Positions 1 through 7,888 of a stretch of DNA of 40,169 nt are shown here, in pieces. The translations under genes and the position numbers were made by a program. Numbering within the stretch: position 1 is the first letter of the stretch; each line of letters opens with the position of its first letter. The DNA is taken from positions 1 to 40,169 of the forward strand of contig CAIVGO010000337.1 in the NCBI GenBank assembly GCA_903905445.1, in the 5' to 3' direction. The DNA is from an uncultured Bacteroidota bacterium. Lineage in GTDB: Bacteria; Bacteroidota; Bacteroidia; Chitinophagales; Saprospiraceae. Under the pieces are notes generated by a model. It did not search any database and was not told the origin of the DNA. It worked only from the letters and a program-made list of their open reading frames with translations.

Positions 1-2
1 AT

Positions 3-302
3 TGGCATGCGCCCCGTGCCGAAAATGATGTACGGGTGGGTGGGGCTTTTACAACCCGCATGGAAGCCCGCGATGGCAGTTTTGGGTTTGATTTCAGGGG
101 CACCTATACGGAAGTCGTTATGCATGAAAAAATTGCCTACATGGCTGAAGACGGACGGAAAGTGGAAATTTGGTTCAAAGCGAACGGGGCCGAAACTGAA
201 GTGATTGAAAGTTTTGAGCCGGAGCAAGAGAACCCATATGAACTGCAACAGGAGGGCTGGCAATCAATCCTGAATAATTTTGCCAAATATACCCAGATTT
301 AA
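3..302 (+). CDS. SRPBCC/AHSA1-like protein, C-terminal part (5' truncated by window)
   Basis: The reading frame is open from the first bases of the window to a TAA at 300-302, so only the last 99 residues are visible. The sequence has the beta-sheet and C-terminal helix pattern of AHSA1-like START/SRPBCC proteins: a segment around 'FGFDFRGTYTEV', then 'EDGRKVEIWF' and a final helix 'EGWQSILNNFAKY'. In this family the final long helix and a conserved GW pair close a ligand-binding cavity. Ligand and role cannot be told from the sequence. The first bases already encode a conserved-looking WHAPRAEN stretch, so the true start lies upstream of the window. A dispersed repeat begins at the stop codon. 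The family call is from recognition of the fold pattern, not a search. Confidence 0.7.
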   Translation, partial: WHAPRAENDVRVGGAFTTRMEARDGSFGFDFRGTYTEVVMHEKIAYMAEDGRKVEIWFKANGAETEVIESFEPEQENPYELQQEGWQSILNNFAKYTQI

Positions 303-385
303 ATGGATTTAAAGGATGGATGGATAAAAGAAATTGATTTTCAATGGATTAGAAGCCAACTGCTTTCATAACCACTTAGCGTTGA
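296..385 (+). repeat. Dispersed ~90-bp repeat, copy 1
   Basis: This is about 90 bp that recurs at 28082-28170 (same strand) and 30254-30341 (reverse strand). Shared blocks include GGATGGATGGATAAAA, GATTTTCAATGGATTAGA and TTTCATAAC-AC-TT-GCGTTG. It starts within the stop region of the upstream gene and ends 40 bp before the start codon at 425. I see no terminal inverted repeats and no coding capacity. Confidence 0.85.
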
Positions 386-424
386 CTATACGTTCAAGGA
401 CACTAAATACTAATTTTTTAGGCG

Positions 425-841
425 ATGGAAACATTTACGATTGACCGGGATATTTCAGTGGTTCGGGTGGCAGCGGCTACCTTTCCGGATGGCGTTTTGG
501 CTGCGCATCAACAGTTGCACCAGGCGTTTTCGCCGGAATGCTTCCTTCAATATTATGGGATATCGCAAGGCAGCCCGGATGGCAGGATTTTGTACTGGGC
601 CGCTGGCGAACTCGTGCCAGGCGAGGATACCCAAAAGCCTGGTGTCGAGTTGTTTGTACTCCGACAAGGTCGATATGCCGGGGTTGATATAGACAATTAT
701 ATGCAAAACCCGGCGGCGATTGGGCAGTGTTTCGAACAACTTTTGCAGCATCCTGCGTTGGATCCAAATGGGTATTGCCTAGAATGGTATATTACTAGAG
801 ATTTGGTGCGTTGTATGGTTAGATTGAACCAGGAAGCATAA
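425..841 (+). CDS. GyrI-like/effector-binding domain protein (putative)
   Basis: This 138-residue cytoplasmic protein has no signal peptide. The pattern of an N-terminal strand, 'YYGISQGSPDGRILYWAAGEL', and a central 'ELFVLRQGRYAGVDI' followed by a C-terminal 'GYCLEWYIT' strand resembles the GyrI-like small-molecule-binding fold found alone or fused to AraC-type regulators. No DNA-binding domain is present, so it would be a stand-alone ligand-binding protein. Its last 23 bp overlap the 3' end of the convergent fic gene. The ATG at 425 is preceded by the repeat ending at 385. The family assignment is tentative; a plain hypothetical protein is the alternative. Confidence 0.55.
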   Translation: METFTIDRDISVVRVAAATFPDGVLAAHQQLHQAFSPECFLQYYGISQGSPDGRILYWAAGELVPGEDTQKPGVELFVLRQGRYAGVDIDNYMQNPAAIGQCFEQLLQHPALDPNGYCLEWYITRDLVRCMVRLNQEA

Positions 842-1667
842 GCAAAAACGGAAGCGCCTTAGCGTAATCCAGCGCAGCATATTCCAAGCCCAATGCACGG
901 ATGTTGTTGTAATAGGTCTGATGCTGTGCGTAATAGTTTCTTTCACTGGGCACAAACCAGGCTTTGTCGCCCAATTTTTGCGCCAAAAACCATTTTTCGA
1001 TCAATCTTGCACTGCGTCCATTGCCATCGTTCCAAGGGTGAATTTTTACAAATAACAAATGGATCATGGCTGCAAAAAAGAAAACTTCGGGTAGGCTGAG
1101 CGTTTCTTTCAGCAGCAAGTCAAGGTCGGCGTATAGTTTTTCCATTTCGGTTTCCACCTCATCTGGTAGTGCAGCAACATATTCTATCCTGCCATCAGGG
1201 GTGGTGACATACATATTCTGCAAGCGTAATTTGCCCTGCATGTGTTGCGCAACAAGGTGTTTGCTCAACAATTTATGCGCTTCACGGATGTTAATTTTGT
1301 TCAGGGCATGGTGCTGTGCAAAAGTATAGGCATTGTATAAGTCATCGATTTTTTTGGTGTAATCGGGCAAAAACGCAATCCCAAACCGTTTGTGTTTGAT
1401 GTAACTGTCTAATTCAATATCTTCTCCTTCAATTTTGCTTGAAAATACCGAGGCTACGGAAGTGTAAAAACTGAACGTATCGTTGGATAACTCGGCATCT
1501 TGGAGGTTTTCAAACTTGGTTGGCAAGGCCTTATCCACCTGCGTGGTATACTGCTCCAGTAAGTCAGTTGGGATGATTTTTAGTTTTAGATGCATTGCTG
1601 GTATAAATGGTATGGATGGTAAAATGCCTTTCGTGGTTGCTACATCCAGTCCAAAAATATTATCCAT
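819..1667 (-). CDS. Fic family protein (putative AMP-transferase), class II type
   Basis: This 282-residue protein carries the Fic active-site loop HPWNDGNGR at residues 210-218, close to the canonical HPFxxGNGR. The His is the catalytic base and the following Asn/Gly/Arg residues bind the nucleotide phosphates and metal. An N-terminal helix holds SSKIEG at 76-81, the (S/T)xxxE(G/N) inhibitory motif whose Glu blocks ATP binding in class II Fic proteins, so the enzyme is probably auto-inhibited without a separate antitoxin. Established family activity is AMPylation of protein hydroxyls; the target here is unknown. The ATG at 1667 lies 13 bp from a perfect palindrome at 1680-1705, a likely operator. 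Downstream it overlaps the convergent gene ending at 841. It sits next to a PIN toxin pair, so the area resembles a small defence/toxin cluster. Confidence 0.88.
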   Translation of the reverse strand: MDNIFGLDVATTKGILPSIPFIPAMHLKLKIIPTDLLEQYTTQVDKALPTKFENLQDAELSNDTFSFYTSVASVFSSKIEGEDIELDSYIKHKRFGIAFLPDYTKKIDDLYNAYTFAQHHALNKINIREAHKLLSKHLVAQHMQGKLRLQNMYVTTPDGRIEYVAALPDEVETEMEKLYADLDLLLKETLSLPEVFFFAAMIHLLFVKIHPWNDGNGRSARLIEKWFLAQKLGDKAWFVPSERNYYAQHQTYYNNIRALGLEYAALDYAKALPFLLMLPGSI

Positions 1668-1679
1668 TCGTTGAATGCT

Positions 1680-1705
1680 TATACTTTTTCACTGGAAAAA
1701 GTATA
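1680..1705. promoter_or_regulatory. Perfect 11-bp-arm palindrome upstream of fic
   Basis: Arms TATACTTTTTC (1680-1690) and GAAAAAGTATA (1695-1705) are separated by 4 bases. It lies between the antitoxin-like stop (1736) and the fic start (1667). No T-run follows on the minus strand, which favours an operator over a terminator; either is possible. Confidence 0.5.
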
Positions 1706-1735
1706 CCAGGAGAATTGTATTCTGTTAGGACTCAA

Positions 1736-1897
1736 TTAGCGTCCAATAAGTTTGGTTTGATTGTCGGCAAGTTGCTGTTGGATATATGCCTTTAACTCCT
1801 CAAAAGTCATATTTTGAGTTTCAGCACTAATTTTATTTCTGATATCCCGCATCATTTTTACAGCGTCAAACTGTTTCTCTTTTTTAATCGTCTCCAT
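1736..1897 (-). CDS. Small antitoxin-like protein, partner of PIN toxin
   Basis: This is a 53-residue ORF starting with ATG at 1897 and ending with TAA at 1736-1738. The protein begins METIKKEKQFDAVKMMRDIR and continues with a helix 'NMTFEELKAYIQQQL'. It is charged, helical and soluble, like the short proteins paired with PIN-domain toxins in Bacteroidota and cyanobacteria. Its start overlaps the last 14 bases of the PIN gene (the stretch ATGGAGACGATTAA serves both), so the two are translationally coupled with the toxin gene first, the reverse of the usual antitoxin-first order. The pairing is inferred from overlap and size; no known DNA-binding fold is evident. Confidence 0.6.
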   Translation of the reverse strand: METIKKEKQFDAVKMMRDIRNKISAETQNMTFEELKAYIQQQLADNQTKLIGR

Positions 1898-2348
1898 AGT
1901 TTACCAAGTCTTTTGGACTTCTAATTTCAATCATTGAGTAACCAAGTCGCAAATTGATTGAATTGTAGCCCTTTATTTTGTCAAGATTTACAATATGTTT
2001 AAAGTTCCAACTTGCTAAAACATCCACTTTGTAAATGGTCGCTAATGCAATGTGACGGCAGTCTTCCAAACTTGTTTTACCAACAACTTTTTCCTCAATA
2101 TAAATGTTGGCAAGTTTGACAGCCTCTTCTGTTAGTTCAATCCGCTGGAATTTTTCAGCCGGGTATTTTAATAAATGCTCTCTAACATGTTGTGGTGCAT
2201 TTATTAATTCAAGATCAAGCAAGTCAGAGACAACAAAAATGATTTCGTCATTATTGAGTCGCTCAAATAGCTTAATCGTAGATTCTTTGAATTCTTCGTC
2301 AAAGTAACCACCAACAACCGAAGTGTCAATATATATTCGTTGTTTCAT
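1884..2348 (-). CDS. PIN-domain protein, VapC-like ribonuclease toxin
   Basis: This 154-residue protein starts MKQRIYIDTSVVGGYFD. The Asp in 'YIDTSV' at the end of strand 1 is the first metal-binding acid of the PIN nuclease fold. Further acids sit in 'VSDLLDLEL' and 'SLEDCRHIALA', and a later Asp lies in 'KVDVLASWNFKHIVN', which together form the usual acidic quartet region. PIN toxins cut RNA in the cytoplasm. I chose the ATG at 2348 because the extra 15 residues of the longer frame are not part of the fold. It overlaps the small antitoxin-like gene by 14 bases. A terminator for the gene upstream of it lies at 2421-2462, so transcription should start between about 2350 and 2420. Confidence 0.85.
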   Translation of the reverse strand: MKQRIYIDTSVVGGYFDEEFKESTIKLFERLNNDEIIFVVSDLLDLELINAPQHVREHLLKYPAEKFQRIELTEEAVKLANIYIEEKVVGKTSLEDCRHIALATIYKVDVLASWNFKHIVNLDKIKGYNSINLRLGYSMIEIRSPKDLVNYGDD

Positions 2349-2420
2349 GTGGATACAAAGATAAATCAAACGCATCAAATCTCCAAAAGTCAATCAAACC
2401 ACCAACCCTAGAAAATACTA

Positions 2421-2462
2421 AAACGGGAATTAACACGGCAAAACCCGCATTAATCCCCGTTT
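2421..2462 (-). terminator. Rho-independent terminator for the propeller gene
   Basis: Read on the minus strand, AAACGGGGATTA pairs with TAATTCCCGTTT (one mismatch), with an inner CGG/CCG stem, and is followed by TTTTAG. It lies 22 bp past the stop at 2485. Confidence 0.7.
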
Positions 2463-2484
2463 CTTAATTATCACACATAGGTTC

Positions 2485-5400
2485 TTAATCCTGCTCGTCC
2501 ATCATCTCTTCCCAACCCGATTTGCCACCTTGCGCCGGCGCATTGTAGTTTTTCAAGAAGGTTTCCTGGGCAAGGATGGTCAACGGTGCCAGTTTTTCTT
2601 TTTTCAAGCCTGCATTCAGGGTTTCCGTGCGTTTAATCAAATCAGCCGCCGTAGCCTGGTGCTTTTTCATTTCTTCCTGCAAAAACGCCATCCGCTTGAT
2701 GGTCGATTCAGTAGGCAACTGGTCGGAACTTTCGGTCATCACATACAAACGACCAACAAATACCCGCATTTTCTCCTCCCCGGTAATCCCTTTGGATTCA
2801 ATGGTTTCTGTCAGGAGTTTGCGCAGGTTTTCCAAATCGGTGCTCAATTGGGTCAGGTTGGTTTTCAGTTTTTTATCTTTCACCAAAGCCACGCGGGTGT
2901 TGCTGCTGTCTTTCAAAGCCTGCACTTTCGCTACCAAAAAGCCCAGTTCTTCGACCATGCCAAACAAGGTTTTAGAGATGGTTTCGCGCTTTTTGTAGTC
3001 CAAATCAGGTGCGATCGGGTCGGGTATCAATTCCAATACCCCTTCGTCGGTCACGGTGGGTGTTTTGAGGCGGATTTTATATTTTCCAGGTACGGCCATC
3101 GGACCAAAAGCACCTGCGAATACGCCCATTTCACCTTGCACCAACACGCCTTTTGCTGCTTTCGGTGCTTTGGTGCGCATATCCCACGAAGCAATATTGA
3201 TACCCTTGCGTTTGGTGCCCGGAATGGTCAACAGCACTTTATCCTGCTGATCCAAAATTTCAATATTGACATCCCCGGCGGAGATCCGGTCTTTCAAGTA
3301 GTAAATGATCTGTGCCTGGCTATTCGGGTTGCGGCTCACATACGAACCGGTGTTCGGGAACGATTGTCCGTAGTGGCCATTGGTGAGCGCTGCTGGGCGT
3401 GTTGGCAACAAGGCCGCGTCTTTTTGCATCAACTCGGGCGTAAGGGCACGCAAAGGCGAAATATCGTCAATGATGTACAAACTCCGGCCGTGGGTGGCGA
3501 CCACCAAATCATTCGTAGTCGGGTGGATCACCATATCATGCACCGATACATACTCCGGGAAACCTGCTTTAAACAATACCCAACTTTGGCCGCCATTGTT
3601 CGAAACATACAAACCAAATTCTGTACCCAAAAACAACAAACGGGCATTCACCAGGTCTTCCCGGATAATGCGCGCAAAACCCTGTGCACCCTCGGTAGAA
3701 AGCGCCGTCCAGGTTTTGCCTTGGTCGGTCGATTTGGCGACGTAGGTTTTCATATCGCCATAACTGTGGTTTTCAAACGTAGCATACACCGTATTGCGGT
3801 CAAAACGACTGGGTTCGATGCTGCTCACCCAGGTGCCTGCAGGAATACCCGGAATGTTTTTAGAGATCAATTCCCAATTTTTACCGCCATCGCGGGTGAT
3901 TTGCAAGTTGCCATCGTCGGTACCTACATATAGCAGGTTTTCATCGAGGGGCGAAGGCGCAATGGCAAAAATGGTGCAGTGGTTTTCAGCCGAAGTATTG
4001 TCGACTGTCAAACCGCCGCTTGCTGCCTGCTTTTGTTTGATGGTATCGTTTGTTGTCAAATCGGGCGAAATACGCGTCCAGCTTTGGCCACGGTTATCGG
4101 TTTTATATAAAAACTGGGAACCGATATAAAGTACTTTGGGATTTACAATACTGCGCACAATCGGCGTGTTCCAGTTCCAGCGCAATTTGGGTTCACCTTG
4201 TCCCGCCTGTGGTTGTACGGGTTGTGCCTGGTTGGTTTTGGCATTGTAACATACAATATTGCCGCCCTGACTTTCCGCAAATACATAATCAGGATCCAAT
4301 GCATCGGGTTGTACCCAAAAGCCGTCGCCGCCTGCAACGCCAACCCAGTCGCGGTTGGCAATACCGCCTGCACTGGCAGATGGGCCGCGCCAGGAACCGT
4401 TATCTTGCAAGCCACCGTACACATTGTATGGAATTTTATTATCAACCTGCACGTGGTAGTACTGTGCAACCGGCAGGGTATTGAGGTGGTTCCAGGTTAC
4501 GCCGCGGTCGAGGCTCATGTACACGCCGCCATCGGTACCAAGGTACATCTGGTGGGTATTTTTAGGATTGATCCAAAGGGCATGGTGGTCGGAGTGCACC
4601 CAGCCGCCCGCATCGCTGGCATCCGAGAAGGAGTAGCCGCCATCATTGGAGATCGATAAGGAAAATGCAGGGCGATACACCCGTTTTGCATCATAAGGAT
4701 CAACTTCGAGGGTGCTAAAGTAGAAAGGGCGGGCCGTTACATTGGAACTAGCGCTTTGCAGTTTCCAGCTTTCTCCCGCATCGGAAGAGATGTACAAGCC
4801 GGTATTGGCGCTTTCGACAATGGCCAACAGGTTGTCGGGTGCACTAGGCGCCTGCGCGAGGGCGATACGGCCAAAGGTTGTAGTAGGCAAACCATTGGTG
4901 ATTTTGCGCCAGTTTTTGCCGCCATCGGTCGATTTGTACAAGGCGCTGCCCGGGCCACCCGAGTCAAAAGAATAGGGCGTACGGCGGAATTGCCACATAG
5001 CAGCCCACAGCACTTCCGGGTTGCGCGGATCCATCAATACATCGGCGCAGCCTGTTTTTTCGTCGGTGTAGAGGATTTTTTCCCAGGATTTGCCGCCGTC
5101 GGTGGTTTTGTAGAGGCCACGGTCGGGACTGTCGCTCCAGAGTTTGCCGGGGACAGAAACGTAGAGGATATTGGAATTATCCGGGTGGATAATAATTTTA
5201 GAGATGTGCTCGCTGTTTTCCAGGCCGGTTTTTACCCAGTTGCGGCCGCCGTCGGTGGTGCGGAAAATGCCTTGGCCGATGGATACGCTGTTGCGCATAT
5301 TGCTTTCGCCGGTGCCCACCCAAACGGTGTCCGGGTGTTTTTGGTCGATGGCCAGGGCACCAATCGATTGTGGGTATTTGTCGAACAAAGGTTCGAAGGT

Positions 5401-5631
5401 GTAGCCGCCGGTTTTGGTTTTCCAAACACCACCGCCAGCCGTGCCGATATAAAGGGTAGTAGGGGAGCGGTCAATACCTTCAATCGCCGTAATACGGCCG
5501 CCCATTAAGGCTGGACCGAGGGCGCGGGCGTCCATTTGACCGAATGTGGCGGAGCTGAGGTTGGTTGGTTTTTGAGCGAAAAGGGTAGCACTGGCGAGGA
5601 GCGCCAAAACAAGGGTGGATAGTAAGCGCAT
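2485..5631 (-). CDS. Exported Asp-box (BNR/sortilin-like) beta-propeller protein
   Basis: This 1048-residue protein starts at the ATG at 5631, which gives the signal peptide MRLLSTLVLALLASATLFAQ; the longer frame adds 49 residues with no such logic. It contains at least eight Asp-box motifs (S/T-x-D-x-G-x-x-W type), for example TTDGGRNW, TTDGGKSW, STDGGKNW, SSDAGESW, TRDGGKNW, STDQGKTW and SNNGGQSW, spread over roughly residues 30-770. This fits one or two VPS10/sortilin-like beta-propellers. The last ~200 residues are helical and charged. Such proteins are often labelled glycosyl hydrolases in Bacteroidota, but no hydrolase active site is visible. No T9SS tail is seen at the C-terminus. It probably acts in the periplasm or at the outer surface; substrate is unknown. 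Confidence 0.85.
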   Translation of the reverse strand: MRLLSTLVLALLASATLFAQKPTNLSSATFGQMDARALGPALMGGRITAIEGIDRSPTTLYIGTAGGGVWKTKTGGYTFEPLFDKYPQSIGALAIDQKHPDTVWVGTGESNMRNSVSIGQGIFRTTDGGRNWVKTGLENSEHISKIIIHPDNSNILYVSVPGKLWSDSPDRGLYKTTDGGKSWEKILYTDEKTGCADVLMDPRNPEVLWAAMWQFRRTPYSFDSGGPGSALYKSTDGGKNWRKITNGLPTTTFGRIALAQAPSAPDNLLAIVESANTGLYISSDAGESWKLQSASSNVTARPFYFSTLEVDPYDAKRVYRPAFSLSISNDGGYSFSDASDAGGWVHSDHHALWINPKNTHQMYLGTDGGVYMSLDRGVTWNHLNTLPVAQYYHVQVDNKIPYNVYGGLQDNGSWRGPSASAGGIANRDWVGVAGGDGFWVQPDALDPDYVFAESQGGNIVCYNAKTNQAQPVQPQAGQGEPKLRWNWNTPIVRSIVNPKVLYIGSQFLYKTDNRGQSWTRISPDLTTNDTIKQKQAASGGLTVDNTSAENHCTIFAIAPSPLDENLLYVGTDDGNLQITRDGGKNWELISKNIPGIPAGTWVSSIEPSRFDRNTVYATFENHSYGDMKTYVAKSTDQGKTWTALSTEGAQGFARIIREDLVNARLLFLGTEFGLYVSNNGGQSWVLFKAGFPEYVSVHDMVIHPTTNDLVVATHGRSLYIIDDISPLRALTPELMQKDAALLPTRPAALTNGHYGQSFPNTGSYVSRNPNSQAQIIYYLKDRISAGDVNIEILDQQDKVLLTIPGTKRKGINIASWDMRTKAPKAAKGVLVQGEMGVFAGAFGPMAVPGKYKIRLKTPTVTDEGVLELIPDPIAPDLDYKKRETISKTLFGMVEELGFLVAKVQALKDSSNTRVALVKDKKLKTNLTQLSTDLENLRKLLTETIESKGITGEEKMRVFVGRLYVMTESSDQLPTESTIKRMAFLQEEMKKHQATAADLIKRTETLNAGLKKEKLAPLTILAQETFLKNYNAPAQGGKSGWEEMMDEQD

Positions 5632-5756
5632 AGAAAATTGGTTTTGATCTTCAGCGTAAGGAGAGATAGTAGCATTTGTTTTTGCTGCGCGCTGATTGTA
5701 AATGATGTAGACCTTAGGCCTGCACAAAACGATACGGCGCGCAGTATAAACAAGAA

Positions 5757-5794
5757 CGCGAAGGACACGTTGGGTCAACGATGCGTCCTCCGCG
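5757..5794. repeat. Long imperfect hairpin between exported genes
   Basis: CGCGaAGGACa-CGTTG pairs with CAACG-atGCGTCCTcCGCG around a 3-base GGT loop. It lies in the 192-bp gap between the LolA-like gene and the propeller gene. It could be an mRNA-stabilising stem-loop or an attenuator; no T-run follows. Confidence 0.5.
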
Positions 5795-5805
5795 CTCTAT
5801 TAGGT

Positions 5806-5832
5806 AAAAAATAGGGCTATTTCCTATTTTTT
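5806..5832 (-). terminator. AT-rich terminator overlapping the LolA-like stop codon
   Basis: AAAAAATAGG (5806-5815) pairs perfectly with CCTATTTTTT (5823-5832) around a 7-base loop. Read on the minus strand it includes the TAG stop and ends in a T-run. Confidence 0.5.
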
Positions 5833-6546
5833 CGCCATTTCGAAGATTTTATCGTCGACGGGTTCGTTCACCGTAATTTTAGTGATGGTGGTAACAGAAG
5901 CGCCCATGCCTGGATCGTTTTGCTCAATGGTGTGCGGGAATTTAACACCTGCTACATCTTTAAAATTGGAGAAAACAGATTCTGATTTTGCTTCTTGGCC
6001 ATCCACCGTTGCAACCGTGATGCTTTTTACCTGCATATTCGTTTCGGGGTCGATCAGTGCATATTCTGTTTTCGTAGGACTGATTACCACCTTGATTTTG
6101 TGAACATCGGTTCCTTCCATGTCTTCCTTGCCCAAATACTCCACCGTATACCCTTTCTTTTTATAGTCGTACAAGGAGCCGCTCAAGTCGGTCATTTGTT
6201 TCATTTCTTTCACCTGATCGGCGGTGAGTGGTTCTGGTTCTGTTTTGCCTTGGAATGGGTTGTTGGCCCAGCCTTGGTCGCCGTTGATGCAGGATACTTG
6301 TGTCATACCCATGGCAGAAACTTCGATCCGAGCGGCTTTTTTATTGACCACCGTCATAATCATCGGAATTTCCATACCAGGGGCAGCCTGAATGGTCAAG
6401 GTTGCTTCTGTTTTTACGGTATTGATTTTTTCCCAGGCAGTTCCACCAATTGCAGTGATGTGTTTTGCAATGATTTCATCGGCAGTTTGTGCTTGTGCCG
6501 CAAAAGCGACCAAAAAAAGAAATCCTGAAAGGAGTGCGTTTTTCAT
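5824..6546 (-). CDS. LolA-like periplasmic/outer-membrane lipoprotein-sorting-type protein
   Basis: This 240-residue protein has the signal peptide MKNALLSGFLFLVAFAAQAQ. The mature part begins TADEIIAKHITAIGGTAWEKINTV, the opening helix typical of the LolA/LolB-like half-barrel superfamily in Bacteroidota. It is followed by a run of strands ('KTEATLTIQ', 'IPMIMTVVNKKAARIEVS', 'YALIDPETNMQVKSITV') and the closing 'GVKFPHTIEQ'. Proteins of this fold bind hydrophobic ligands such as lipoprotein acyl chains. There is no lipobox Cys, so it is probably soluble in the periplasm. It is the first of two exported genes in the same direction as the propeller gene; the hairpin at its stop suggests they are separately terminated. 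The substrate is not known. Confidence 0.7.
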   Translation of the reverse strand: MKNALLSGFLFLVAFAAQAQTADEIIAKHITAIGGTAWEKINTVKTEATLTIQAAPGMEIPMIMTVVNKKAARIEVSAMGMTQVSCINGDQGWANNPFQGKTEPEPLTADQVKEMKQMTDLSGSLYDYKKKGYTVEYLGKEDMEGTDVHKIKVVISPTKTEYALIDPETNMQVKSITVATVDGQEAKSESVFSNFKDVAGVKFPHTIEQNDPGMGASVTTITKITVNEPVDDKIFEMAKK

Positions 6547-6847
6547 GTTTGAAATGATGTAAGGTAATTTTATAAATTGTGTGACAAGTTGCAGTTCTTA
6601 TTTGGCTTCAAAGTTCCACAAATCAACGCGTTCGTTGTAGGTTTTATGCGGAATATTCGATCAGTAGTCGCCAAAATCGGATAAATGAAGCCGAATGGAA
6701 TGGTGATGCCGTCGGGCAGATTCGCATGTTTAATGCGTCGTTTTTACGTAATGTGGTTTATTCGCACACAACAACGCAAGGTTGTTGATTGTTCGAATCA
6801 ACTGGCGAATGCGCAACGGGATAATACACTGGAGCAATTAGTGATGA
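6547..6847. other. Intergenic stretch with a possible gene remnant
   Basis: No intact gene is seen. On the minus strand, reading past two frame changes, short peptide-like stretches appear (RRIKHANLPDGITIPFGF, then SNIPHKTYNERVDLWNFEAK ending in TAA at 6600-6602), which could be a decayed gene or a repeated intergenic element. The support is weak. The segment also contains the promoter of the LolA-like gene, which I cannot place. Confidence 0.3.
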
Positions 6848-6889
6848 GTGAGGAGTGATGAGAGGAACTTATCACTTATCACTCCTCAC
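6848..6889 (-). terminator. Inverted repeat overlapping the DUF481-like stop codon
   Basis: GTGAGGAGTGATGAG (6848-6862) and CTTATCACTCCTCAC (6875-6889) are complementary with one wobble position. It begins at the stop codon of the minus-strand gene. There is no clear T-run, so the terminator role is probable rather than certain. Confidence 0.45.
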
Positions 6890-7647
6890 CATTGCCAAGC
6901 CACCCCATTCACCCAATTATAAGCTTCCAAAGGGGCTGCCTGCGGCAAACCACGGTCAACGCTGTAGGTAATGTTGGTGGTGAAGCGCAGATGTTCGGTG
7001 ATGGGAAGTTCGAGCGTCCATTCGGTCGAGTAGCGTACGTTTTTGATGTACCCGATGGCGGGTTGCCAATAGGTGGTGCCGCGCAAAATAATGCTCGATT
7101 TAGGTGCCCGCAGGCTGATAGACAGGTAGTTACTCATCCGATGCCAATCGCGTTTTCCATACGATTCTGTAAAAATGTTCTTTTCGTATAGGTAGGCAAC
7201 CCCCAGGTACATGCGGCTGGTTTTGGATTTGTTAAGAAAAAAGCGTCGGCGCAGCCCGGTGCCCAGTAGCGTGCGACTTTTCATCAGTTGTAACTGATTG
7301 CTTTGTTGCTGCCCGTACAATTCCCAGGATAAAACAGGATTGATTTTGTAGTTGTAGCGCAGGTGGGCGAAGGCTGTATTGACAAAATTTTGCGCGCCAG
7401 CGCGTAAAAAATTGGCATTAAGCAACAACAACAACACGTTCCGGTGGTATTTGTATTGCAAACGGGAATCTGCTTGAAGAACGGTGGTTTGTTCCTGTAC
7501 TTTGGTGAGGGTAAAGGCTGCTTGGGTGGAACCGTACCAACGGGTAGAATCATTGGTGCCCGTAATGCGCATATCCTCAATATTTACAATTTGAGCAGAC
7601 AATAGCTTGGAGTAAAAAAGCAAGGCAATAATCCCGAATTTACGCAT
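6886..7647 (-). CDS. DUF481-like outer-membrane beta-barrel protein
   Basis: This 253-residue protein has a signal peptide, MRKFGIIALLFYSKLLSAQ, and the mature part is a succession of amphipathic strands: 'STQAAFTLTKVQEQTTVLQADSR', 'YKYHRNVLLLLLNANFLRAG', 'FAHLRYNYKINPVLSWELYGQ', 'LGTGLRRRFF', 'MYLGVAYLYEKN' and so on to a terminal aromatic 'NGVAWQW'. The Q-x3-Q-L-x8-L-G-x-G-LRRRF arrangement matches the DUF481 (YdiY-like) outer-membrane family. The C-terminal Trp is typical of the last strand of outer-membrane barrels. Function in the family is not established. It is monocistronic, with its own inverted repeat at the stop and a 240-bp upstream gap shared with the divergent cytochrome unit. 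Confidence 0.75.
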   Translation of the reverse strand: MRKFGIIALLFYSKLLSAQIVNIEDMRITGTNDSTRWYGSTQAAFTLTKVQEQTTVLQADSRLQYKYHRNVLLLLLNANFLRAGAQNFVNTAFAHLRYNYKINPVLSWELYGQQQSNQLQLMKSRTLLGTGLRRRFFLNKSKTSRMYLGVAYLYEKNIFTESYGKRDWHRMSNYLSISLRAPKSSIILRGTTYWQPAIGYIKNVRYSTEWTLELPITEHLRFTTNITYSVDRGLPQAAPLEAYNWVNGVAWQW

Positions 7648-7888
7648 GAAACAATGGGTTTAGGCTTCAAAACTGTAGGTTTTTAAGCAAGACATAGGGA
7701 AATAGGCGTTTCTGCTTGGGGGGCGTTTAGACGCGACCGGCGGGATTTTGCGATGGTTTTGCCTGTTTGCAATATTTGGGCCAAACTTGGGACAGCGCGT
7801 ACCTGCTTAGATGATTAAGATCCCATAAGACCATGATGTCCGTTACTTTATATGGTATCGTTTAAGCCGACCTTGCCCCGTATAAATA
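7648..7888. other. Divergent intergenic region
   Basis: This separates the minus-strand DUF481-like gene from the plus-strand cytochrome unit, so promoters for both should lie here. I see AT-rich patches near 7845-7890 (including TATAAATAATG at the plus-strand start) but no convincing -33/-7 pair. No small ORF is supported. Confidence 0.4.

Noticed and set aside
2530-3933. 467-codon plus-strand ORF opposite the propeller gene
   Set aside because: It is antisense to a gene with a signal peptide and eight Asp-box motifs; its translation is Phe/Arg/His-rich with no recognisable motif.
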